The notes below the pieces were generated by a model. It did not search any database. It had not been told where the DNA came from and worked only from the letters and a program-made list of their open reading frames with translations. From Acidobacteriota bacterium (lineage in GTDB: Bacteria > Acidobacteriota > Thermoanaerobaculia > Gp7-AA8), in the NCBI GenBank assembly GCA_003223695.1, contig QHVY01000337.1, positions 1 to 6,074 on the forward strand: a stretch of DNA of 6,074 nucleotides, read 5' to 3'. Of this stretch, positions 1 to 5,337 are shown piece after piece (position 1 is the stretch's first letter; the number at the start of each line of letters is the position of its first letter). Position numbers and translations under genes: made by a program.

Positions 1-1991
1 GGCGTGAAGCCGATGAACCACGCATCGCGCTTGTCGTTTGTGGTCCCCGTTTTTCCCGCGGCGATCAGACGGAAGCCCATCGACCGCGTTGCAGCACCCG
101 TTCCTCGATCGAGCACGCCTTTCATCACGTTCGTCAGCACGTACATGTCGCGCGCGGGAAACACCTGCACCGGCTGCGCGACATCTCCCGTGGAGACTTG
201 ATTGCCACGATCGTCGGTGACGAATCGAATCGTTCGCAGCGGCAGGCGCGATCCGGTGCGGGCGATCGTCGAGAACGCGTCGGCCATTTCGATCGGCGGA
301 ATTCCGACGGCGCCCAGCAGTGTCGCGGGATAGTTGGGAATGTCGGATTGAACGCCGAGCGTGCGTGCGGTGCGAATCACCGACTCAATCCCGCACGCCA
401 GACCGATGCGCACCGAGGCGGAGTTCATCGATTGCTCCAGCGCTTCGCGCACCGTCACTGTGCCGTGGTAGATGTCTTGATAGTTGCGGGGCGACCAGTT
501 GTGATACTCCTTCATCGGCGGCATGCGCGTGTCGCTGACCAATGTTGCCTGCGTGATGTTTTGTTGCGACAAGCTCGGCTCGAACGCCGTTGCATAGACG
601 AACGGCTTCACCAGCGATCCGATCTGACGCTTGGCATTGAGGGCGCGATTGAATTGACTGAAGTCGTAATTGCGCCCTCCGACGAGCGCTCGGATCTCGC
701 CGGTGGGGACATCGACCTCGATCATCACGCCTTCGAGCGGACTGCTCCGCCGCCGCAGATAACGGCTGCCGCGCTCGAGCGACTCCAACCCGGACTCGAG
801 CACGCGCGACGCCGCGTCCTGGGCGTTCAGATCGATCGCTGTATAAATTTGCAGGCCGCGCCCTTTGACATCTTTGACTCCGTAATCGCGCCCCATCTCC
901 TGCAACACGCGATCGACGTAGAAAGGAATCGATGTCAGGCCGCTTTTCTCGCGGAATGGTTTGCGCGGCAGAGGAACCTTCATCGCTTGGTCGTAGGTCT
1001 GCTGATCGATCTTGCGATACTTGAGCAACAATCCGAGGACCGTGTTGCGGCGTTGAAGGGCGAGGTTGGGATTCTCGAATGGCGAGTAGTTGTTCGGACT
1101 CTTGATGATGCCTGCGAGCAACGCCGCCTCCGGCACGGTGATCTCGGAGACCGGCTTGCCGAAATAAAAGTGAGAAGCCTCCCCCACTCCGACGATTGAA
1201 ATCGATCGATTGCGGCCGAGGTAGATGTCGTTGAGGTAGGCCTCGAGAATCTCCTGCTTCGAATATTTCGCGTCGAGGATCACGGCCATGAATGCTTCGA
1301 CGACTTTCCGCCTGAGCGTCCGCTCGGGCGTGAGGTAGTAATTTTTCACGAGCTGCTGCGTGAGCGTTGACGCCCCCTCCTCGACGCCATGCGCGCGCAG
1401 ATTGCGAAAGATCGCGCGAAGGATGCCCAGCGGATCGACGCCCGGGTGATGCCAGAAGCGGATGTCTTCCGTCACGATGACCGCGTCCTGCAAGTGCTGC
1501 GGGACCTGATTGAGCGTGACCGGCCGCCGGTTCTCGAGCTGATCGCTCAGGATCGACGTCAGAAGCTCCGGTTCGAGCGCAGCCTTGTCGATCGGCCTGC
1601 CGTCGCGAATGGAGCTGAGGGAAGCGATCGCACCGCGATCGAATTCGATTCGGATGGGCTGCGATTCATACAGGCCGGTCGGATGCGTGAATTGACGCGT
1701 GTAGATGTAAAGCTCACCGCGTTTTGTCGCGTAGTCGCCACTCTGAGAAACCGAATGGACCTGACGGTATCCAAGGCGGTCGAGTTTTTCGAGGATGTCA
1801 TTCGAGGAAATGATCGTCCCCGCCCGCAGCGGAGTGTAATCAGCGTAGACGCGCGTGGGCAGAGAGACGCGGCGCACCTCGAATTTTCCGACCGACTCCT
1901 TGTAAACGTAGATCGCGAGAAGGGCGGTCGCCACGAGAATGACGACGACGATGATCGAGATAATCTGAAAAACCGTACCGCGCGCGGGCAT
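1..1991 (-). CDS. mrcB: PBP1B-type bifunctional transglycosylase/transpeptidase (C-terminus outside window)
   Basis: Class A penicillin-binding protein that polymerises lipid II into glycan strands and cross-links the stem peptides, anchored in the inner membrane and acting in the periplasm. My reading of the minus strand gives 663 codons before the window edge. There is a membrane segment at residues about 8-30. A UB2H-like domain (about 48-130, starting VYADYTPLRAG) marks the PBP1B rather than the PBP1A type. The GT51 domain follows, with VTEDIRFWHH (catalytic Glu175), EGASTLTQQLVKN and the EAYLNDIYLGR helix. The transpeptidase domain has SLVK (nucleophile Ser459, Lys462), SMN (Ser521-Asn523) and KTGT (647-650), so all catalytic motifs are present. 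E. coli PBP1B has 844 residues, and only the tail is missing here. The ATG overlaps the pgeF TAA by one base (TAATG), and no strong Shine-Dalgarno is seen, so coupled translation is likely. The family call is secure; the symbol is by similarity. Confidence 0.95.
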   Translation of the reverse strand, partial: MPARGTVFQIISIIVVVILVATALLAIYVYKESVGKFEVRRVSLPTRVYADYTPLRAGTIISSNDILEKLDRLGYRQVHSVSQSGDYATKRGELYIYTRQFTHPTGLYESQPIRIEFDRGAIASLSSIRDGRPIDKAALEPELLTSILSDQLENRRPVTLNQVPQHLQDAVIVTEDIRFWHHPGVDPLGILRAIFRNLRAHGVEEGASTLTQQLVKNYYLTPERTLRRKVVEAFMAVILDAKYSKQEILEAYLNDIYLGRNRSISIVGVGEASHFYFGKPVSEITVPEAALLAGIIKSPNNYSPFENPNLALQRRNTVLGLLLKYRKIDQQTYDQAMKVPLPRKPFREKSGLTSIPFYVDRVLQEMGRDYGVKDVKGRGLQIYTAIDLNAQDAASRVLESGLESLERGSRYLRRRSSPLEGVMIEVDVPTGEIRALVGGRNYDFSQFNRALNAKRQIGSLVKPFVYATAFEPSLSQQNITQATLVSDTRMPPMKEYHNWSPRNYQDIYHGTVTVREALEQSMNSASVRIGLACGIESVIRTARTLGVQSDIPNYPATLLGAVGIPPIEMADAFSTIARTGSRLPLRTIRFVTDDRGNQVSTGDVAQPVQVFPARDMYVLTNVMKGVLDRGTGAATRSMGFRLIAAGKTGTTNDKRDAWFIGFT

Positions 1992-2695
1992 TACTGCCCA
2001 ACAATTGCAAGGTTGCGTCCACTTTTTTCGTCACGCCGGTACGAGTGAAAGATCGAGCCGGGACACCTCGTGCACAGTTCCGTGTCAACGATGTTTTCCA
2101 GTCCACGCTCTCGCAGAACATCGGTTGTCACCGCAGGAATATCGACGTGCGGTTTCGAGCCGAGTGTCCGATCGAGGTATCGAGGATCGAACTGCGCGGC
2201 CACTTCCTCCCCCACCTCGAAGCAGCAGACGCGAATCGACGGACCGAGGAAGGCAAACGATTCACGCGCCTCGCACGGAACAGCGTCCAGGGTGATCTCC
2301 GTGATCCGCTGCACAGCGCCGCGCCAGCCGGAGTGAATATTCGCGATGATCGATTTCTTCGGGTCGATGATCGATATCGGCAGGCAGTCAGCGACTTTGA
2401 TCGCCAGCGCACTATCTTTCTCATCGCTCCAGAGCGCGTCGCATTCCGGTTCGTGGAGGACAGGCAATCCTGCCTGTCCGGACAGACAAGATTGTCTGTC
2501 CTCCACACGAATGCCGTGCACCTGATGACACGAAAACAGCTTCGCTGGCCGCACGAACTCGCGAATTCGATCGTCGACGCGGCCGTCGAAATCGGCCGTC
2601 GTATAGAACAGTCGGAAGCCGGGCGGCACGTTCGCCGGGATCACAATCCGGCCGATCGCCGTATGCTCTACCGATGCGTTGGTCAAAACTGACAC
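1991..2695 (-). CDS. pgeF: Peptidoglycan editing factor PgeF (YfiH/YlmD, laccase-domain family)
   Basis: A 234-residue cytoplasmic enzyme of the DUF152 or 'polyphenol oxidase' family. E. coli YfiH is reported to remove wrongly incorporated L-Ser from UDP-MurNAc precursors. Family motifs seen are CHQVHG (His60), ECDALWS (84-90), ADCLPI (Cys104), IHSGWRGA (His121), GPSIRVCCFEVG (151-162) and CTRCPGSIFHSYRRD (208-222). The His60/Cys104/His121 spacing fits the known metal or active-site triad. Residues 64-81 are encoded by a 54-bp palindrome placed in the variable loop between CHQVHG and ECDAL. The start is GTG at 2695, chosen because GAGGAG lies 8 bases upstream; a GTG at 2644 has no such site but would give a more usual N-terminus. 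With the 2695 start, the 5' end overlaps the divergent deacylase by 22 bases. It lies upstream of, and is coupled to, the PBP1B gene, which fits a cell-wall role. Confidence 0.93.
   Translation of the reverse strand: MSVLTNASVEHTAIGRIVIPANVPPGFRLFYTTADFDGRVDDRIREFVRPAKLFSCHQVHGIRVEDRQSCLSGQAGLPVLHEPECDALWSDEKDSALAIKVADCLPISIIDPKKSIIANIHSGWRGAVQRITEITLDAVPCEARESFAFLGPSIRVCCFEVGEEVAAQFDPRYLDRTLGSKPHVDIPAVTTDVLRERGLENIVDTELCTRCPGSIFHSYRRDEKSGRNLAIVGQ
2453..2506. repeat. REPIN-like twin-hairpin palindrome inside pgeF
   Basis: This 54-bp element reads as two 27-base arms (2453-2479 and 2480-2506) that are reverse complements with three mismatches. Each arm also folds alone: GGACAGGCA-ATCC-TGCCTGTCC, and GGACAGACAA-GA-TTGTCTGTCC, both with perfect stems. 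Two of the arm differences are paired inside their own hairpin, so each stem stays intact. The outer ends are GTGG and CCAC, like the conserved tetranucleotide next to REP stem-loops. It is 18 codons long and stays open in the pgeF frame, giving VEDRQSCLSGQAGLPVLH. Naming it a REP/REPIN relative is inference, because only one copy is visible. Confidence 0.8.
2662..2667 (+). promoter_or_regulatory. Possible -10 box for a leaderless deacylase transcript
   Basis: TATGCT ends six bases before the ATG at 2674, so a transcript would start at or next to the start codon. No Shine-Dalgarno precedes that ATG, which fits leaderless translation. The hexamer matches the one found before vapB. No convincing -35 box is seen at 16-18 bases, so this call rests on the -10 box and spacing only. 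Confidence 0.3.
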
Positions 2696-3765
2696 TGCTC
2701 ATTCTCCTCACCGCGTGCGCAACGGTCCCGCCGCAGCCTCCGTCAACATACGACATCGTCATCCGCAACGGAATGATTTACGACGGAAGCGGAGCCGATC
2801 CGATGCGCGGCGACGTGGCCATTCGCGGCGATCGCATCGCCGTCGTCGGAAACGCAAGCGGACGTGGAAAGACAGAGATCGATGCGCACGGTGCGGCGAT
2901 CGCACCGGGCTTCATCAACATCATGAGTCACGCGGAAGAGACGCTCATCGCCGACGGTCGCGGAATGTCCGACATCAAACAGGGCGTCACGACCGAGATC
3001 TTCGGAGAGGGCGAATCGCCCGGGCCTCTCAACCCGGCCATGAAAGAGGAGGCGCGGCAGACGCAGGGCGACATCAAATACGACATCGCCTGGACCACCC
3101 TCGGCGAATACCTGCAGTGGTTGGTTAGCCGCGGCGTTTCGCCGAATGTCGGATCGTTCATCGGCGCGGCAACTCCTCGCATCTACGTGTTAGGCCGCGC
3201 GAATCGAGCGCCGACAGCCGCGGAGCTGGAGCAGATGCGCGCGGTGGTCCGCCAGGCGATGGAGGAGGGCGCGTTCGGCGTGGCGTCAGCGCTGATCTAT
3301 GCGCCGGGTGCGTATTCCACGACCGATGAGTTGATCGAGCTCTCCAAAGCCGCTGCGCCGTATGGCGGCATGTACATCTCGCACATGCGCAGCGAAGGCA
3401 ACCGGCTGTGTCCCCGCACAGATCTATCACCTCAAAGCGGCCGGCGAGAAAAACTGGCCGAAGATGGACGATCTGATCGCGCGAGTCAACGATGCTCGCG
3501 CGCACGGACTCGACATCAGCGCGGATATGTACACCTACAACGCCGGTGCCACCGGCCTCGACGCCGCGATGCCGACCTGGGTGCAGGAAGGCGGCCTCGA
3601 AGCGTGGCGCAAGCGGCTACAGGATCCGGCCATTCGCGCGCGAGTGATTCAGGAGATGCGCACGCCGAGCGATCAGTGGGAAAACCTGCTCATGCTCGCC
3701 GGCTCGCCCGATCGCGTGCTGCTCGTCGGTTTCCGCAGCGACAAAATGAAACCGCTGACCGGTAA
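2674..3765 (+). CDS. 5' fragment of the broken D-aminoacylase-like gene
   Basis: This frame carries the signal peptide and lipobox (1-15), the N-terminal beta-sandwich start TYDIVIRNGMIYDGSG (25-40), the barrel entry PGFINIMSHAEE (78-89) and His237 of YISHMRSEG. Homology ends at residue 245; the remaining 118 residues are arginine-rich out-of-frame sequence and not real protein. The usual metal-binding HxH is MSH here (Met84, His86), and the cysteine that binds metal in Alcaligenes D-aminoacylase is replaced within GEGES (111-115). Related proteins with a FINM-type sequence at this place exist from memory, so this may be a subfamily trait. Confidence 0.6.
   Translation: MRWSKLTLLILLTACATVPPQPPSTYDIVIRNGMIYDGSGADPMRGDVAIRGDRIAVVGNASGRGKTEIDAHGAAIAPGFINIMSHAEETLIADGRGMSDIKQGVTTEIFGEGESPGPLNPAMKEEARQTQGDIKYDIAWTTLGEYLQWLVSRGVSPNVGSFIGAATPRIYVLGRANRAPTAAELEQMRAVVRQAMEEGAFGVASALIYAPGAYSTTDELIELSKAAAPYGGMYISHMRSEGNRLCPRTDLSPQSGRREKLAEDGRSDRASQRCSRARTRHQRGYVHLQRRCHRPRRRDADLGAGRRPRSVAQAATGSGHSRASDSGDAHAERSVGKPAHARRLARSRAARRFPQRQNETADR
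2704..2709 (-). promoter_or_regulatory. Shine-Dalgarno site deciding the pgeF start
   Basis: GAGGAG on the minus strand, 8 bases before the GTG at 2695. It supports the long pgeF start although that start overlaps the divergent gene. The site lies inside the signal-peptide codons of the plus-strand deacylase, so a chance purine run opposite CTC-rich leucine codons cannot be excluded. Confidence 0.5.
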
Positions 3766-4312
3766 GACGCTCGCCGAAGTGGCGCGGATGCGCAATGAAT
3801 CGCCGGAAGACACCGCGATTGATCTCGTCATTGAGGACGACAGCCGCGTGGAGACGATCTACTTCATCATCTCTGAAAACAACATCCGCAAGCAGATCGC
3901 GCAGCCGTGGGTCACATTTGGATCCGACGCCGGCGCACCTGCAGCCGAAGGAGTGTTTCTGAAGTCCCATGCTCATCCCCGCGCCTACGGCAACTTCGTC
4001 AACCTCCTCGGCAAATACGTTCGCGACGACCACGTGATCCCGCTTGCCGAGGCCATTCGTCGCATGACATTTCTCGCAGCCTCGGATTTGCATATCGACT
4101 ATCGCGGTCTTCTGCGCCCCGGCTACTTCGCCGACGTTATTGTTTTCGATCCGCAGAAGGTCGCCGCGCGCGCGACTTACGCGAATCCGCACCAATACGC
4201 AGTCGGGATCATCGATGTTTTTGTGAATGGAGTTCAAGTGCTGCGCGACGGTGAGCACACCGGCGCGAAGCCGGGACGGGTGGTCAGGCGGGCGGCCCTC
4301 AAGCGGGATTGA
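3362..4312 (+). CDS. 3' fragment of the broken D-aminoacylase-like gene
   Basis: Homology begins at about residue 17 of this 316-residue frame (VPAQIYHLKAAG, with His23 as the second barrel histidine). Its ATG at 3362 is a shadow of the upstream frame and probably not used. It carries ADMYTYNAGATGLDAAMP, the conserved catalytic Asp in FGSDAGAPA (Asp189), HPRAYGNFVNLLGKYVR and the C-terminal RGLLRPGYFADVIVFDP block that returns to the beta-sandwich. Joined to the first 245 residues it would give a protein of about 545 residues, slightly short for the family. Confidence 0.6.
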   Translation: MAACTSRTCAAKATGCVPAQIYHLKAAGEKNWPKMDDLIARVNDARAHGLDISADMYTYNAGATGLDAAMPTWVQEGGLEAWRKRLQDPAIRARVIQEMRTPSDQWENLLMLAGSPDRVLLVGFRSDKMKPLTGKTLAEVARMRNESPEDTAIDLVIEDDSRVETIYFIISENNIRKQIAQPWVTFGSDAGAPAAEGVFLKSHAHPRAYGNFVNLLGKYVRDDHVIPLAEAIRRMTFLAASDLHIDYRGLLRPGYFADVIVFDPQKVAARATYANPHQYAVGIIDVFVNGVQVLRDGEHTGAKPGRVVRRAALKRD

Positions 4313-4751
4313 CCCGACTCGATTTGTCGAATGGATGCCTCCATCGAAGACGTGGGAAACGGCTGTAATCGCGGTCGGTGGTAATCCACTCGCTGCCTGT
4401 GTCGATGGCGAGGGCGGCGAGATACGCGTCTGGAATTAGTTTTCCGGTAGCGGACGTGCGCCTGCAAAGATCGATGAAGAGGTCCCAGTGCCGCGGTCCG
4501 GGAGTAACGAATAGCGAATTTGGGTGCCGCGACACACGCTCGGCAGAGTCAATCGCGGCATCCAAGCTCGAGGGCTCAGCGAAAATCCGAGGGTGCGTGA
4601 CGATGCGAATGAATGCACTCAGAACGAGACTTGACACCCCCAAAGGTTCAGGGCCGATCGCGGCACGATCCAGCCAGTCGCGGTACTGAATGTGATCGTG
4701 CGCGTCGGCTCGAAACGCGTACACAAGAACGTTAACGTCGGCGAGAATCAA
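4299..4751 (-). CDS. vapC: VapC-type PIN-domain toxin
   Basis: A 150-residue PIN-domain protein, the predicted endoribonuclease toxin of a type II toxin-antitoxin module. Acidic residues expected at the Mg-binding site are Asp5 in ADVNVLVYAF, Asp108 in PDAYLAALAI, and Asp126/Asp128 in TTDRDYSRFP. The usual Glu near residue 46 is Ala (LVLSAFIRI), which I recall as common in this VapC branch with its GPRHW motif (85-89). The start is TTG at 4751: a TGA at 4763-4761 closes the frame upstream and no ATG or GTG lies before the first motif. It overlaps vapB by 20 bases, so translation is likely coupled to the antitoxin. Its stop lies inside the convergent deacylase gene by 14 bases. The family is clear; the RNA target is unknown. 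Confidence 0.9.
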   Translation of the reverse strand: MILADVNVLVYAFRADAHDHIQYRDWLDRAAIGPEPLGVSSLVLSAFIRIVTHPRIFAEPSSLDAAIDSAERVSRHPNSLFVTPGPRHWDLFIDLCRRTSATGKLIPDAYLAALAIDTGSEWITTDRDYSRFPRLRWRHPFDKSSRVNPA

Positions 4752-4989
4752 CGGAGTCCATCAACTCGAGCAGGCCTGCCGTGTCGTCGAGATCGACTCC
4801 CGGTTGCAGGCCGGGACGCTTCGGGCGATATACGGGGAAGGCAGGCGTCTTGGGACGTTGCTTCTGGCGCAGGAAACTTTCGCGCAGCGCGTCTTCGATC
4901 ACCGTCGCGATCGTGCGGCCGCTTTCGGCGGCCTTTTTCTTGACCTCTGCAAGAAGCTGGTCCGAAATTCGGATCGTCGTCCTAGCCAT
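4732..4989 (-). CDS. vapB: VapB-type ribbon-helix-helix antitoxin
   Basis: An 85-residue antitoxin expected to neutralise VapC and repress its own promoter. The N-terminal half (about 2-45) is a ribbon-helix-helix DNA-binding domain: TTIRISDQLLAEVKKKA forms the beta strand and first helix, and GRTIATVIEDALRESF the second helix. The C-terminal part, with RPGLQPGVDLDDTAGLLELMD (57-77), is the toxin-wrapping tail typical of VapB partners of this VapC branch. The ATG at 4989 has no Shine-Dalgarno; a good promoter predicts transcription starting at the ATG itself. It starts 21 bases after the stop of the broken hydrolase and overlaps vapC by 20 bases. Confidence 0.9.
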   Translation of the reverse strand: MARTTIRISDQLLAEVKKKAAESGRTIATVIEDALRESFLRQKQRPKTPAFPVYRPKRPGLQPGVDLDDTAGLLELMDSVDSRRR

Positions 4990-4990
4990 G

Positions 4991-5021
4991 CATCAAAGCA
5001 TATGGCCATGTCATCTTGATG
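4991..5021. promoter_or_regulatory. Candidate VapB operator dyad
   Basis: CATCAA (4991-4996) and TTGATG (5016-5021) form an inverted repeat almost concentric with the perfect palindrome ATGGCCAT (5002-5009). The dyad covers the -10 box and touches the -35 box of the vapB promoter, the expected place for autorepression by a ribbon-helix-helix antitoxin. The arms are short, so chance is possible. Confidence 0.35.
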
Positions 5022-5025
5022 TCAA
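4997..5025 (-). promoter_or_regulatory. vapBC promoter, predicted leaderless
   Basis: On the minus strand TTGACA (5025-5020, perfect -35) is followed by a 17-base spacer and TATGCT (5002-4997, four of six -10 consensus bases). The expected start point falls at 4990-4989, the base before or the first base of the vapB ATG. The -35 box overlaps the last codons region of the upstream hydrolase, so the module has its own promoter even if the genes before it are dead. Confidence 0.6.
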
Positions 5026-5337
5026 AACCCACTCGGCGATGATGCGCGCCAGCTCCTCTTCATGGCCGGTAAAGCCGTGGTCGGCATCGCGAATGATCAC
5101 GATCTCGCCGCTCGGCCCGATATTTTTCGCGAGCAACGCGGCGTCGAATCCGAATTCGTCATGTTCGCCGTAGATGTACAGCGCAGGCTTCTTGATGCCG
5201 CGAATGTAGCGAAATGGCCGTCGCCCGCGCGTCGCCGCGAGAAATGGAAAGACGTTGTAGTCGCCGTTGGGATTGGCCATGTCGTAGAAGGCGCGCCAAC
5301 TCACCATGCGACCGGGCATCAGTTTGCCGCGCGGCAT
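5011..5337 (-). CDS. 3' fragment of the broken alpha/beta hydrolase
   Basis: From ATG 5337 this frame gives 108 residues holding the catalytic acid (Asp60 in GEHDEFG) and histidine (His87 in DADHGFTGH). The same frame is open upstream to 5592 and includes the GHSTG elbow, so the ATG is an internal methionine of the original gene (KKARTMPRGKL), not a natural start. Its stop is 21 bases before vapB. Confidence 0.55.
   Translation of the reverse strand: MPRGKLMPGRMVSWRAFYDMANPNGDYNVFPFLAATRGRRPFRYIRGIKKPALYIYGEHDEFGFDAALLAKNIGPSGEIVIIRDADHGFTGHEEELARIIAEWVLTSR

Larger units (their letters stand above)
2674..4312 (+). pseudogene. N-acyl-D-amino-acid deacylase-like amidohydrolase, frameshifted
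   Basis: Member of the D-aminoacylase branch of the amidohydrolase superfamily, which hydrolyses N-acyl-D-amino acids at a metal centre in a TIM barrel. The first 245 codons read in one frame up to YISHMRSEGNRL (3406-3408). The protein then continues in another frame from about 3410 with VPAQIYHLKAAG and runs to TGA at 4310-4312. Between these blocks family members have a helix of roughly 15 residues that is absent here, so the change looks like a short out-of-frame deletion, not a single-base slip. No in-frame stop interrupts either half, so the lesion is recent or artificial. The N-terminus MRWSKLTLLILLTAC has a lipobox (Cys15), implying a lipoprotein or exported protein. It overlaps pgeF by 22 bases at the 5' end and vapC by 14 bases at the 3' end. 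The family is clear; whether the gene is truly dead is not. Confidence 0.82.

Noticed and set aside
198..1199. Long plus-strand open frame of 333 codons
   Set aside because: It is antisense to the PBP1B gene, whose domains and catalytic motifs are all clear on the minus strand; its translation is rich in Arg, Ala and Asp with no family motif.
2453..2506. Palindrome as a transcription terminator
   Set aside because: It lies in the middle of the pgeF coding region, has no T run after either stem and is open in frame.
2579..2602. Short direct repeat CGGCCGTCG twice
   Set aside because: Nine bases only, within pgeF codons for a conserved Asp-rich stretch; chance in GC-rich sequence is enough.
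1389..2692. Plus-strand frames opposite PBP1B and pgeF (219 and 215 codons)
   Set aside because: Shadows of well supported minus-strand genes in a GC-rich sequence; no recognisable motif.
3617..4258. Minus-strand open frame of 213 codons opposite the deacylase
   Set aside because: The plus strand carries conserved deacylase blocks over the whole stretch, so this frame is an antisense shadow.
4299..4312. Bidirectional terminator between the deacylase and vapC
   Set aside because: The two stop codons overlap and no hairpin with flanking T/A runs is visible around them.
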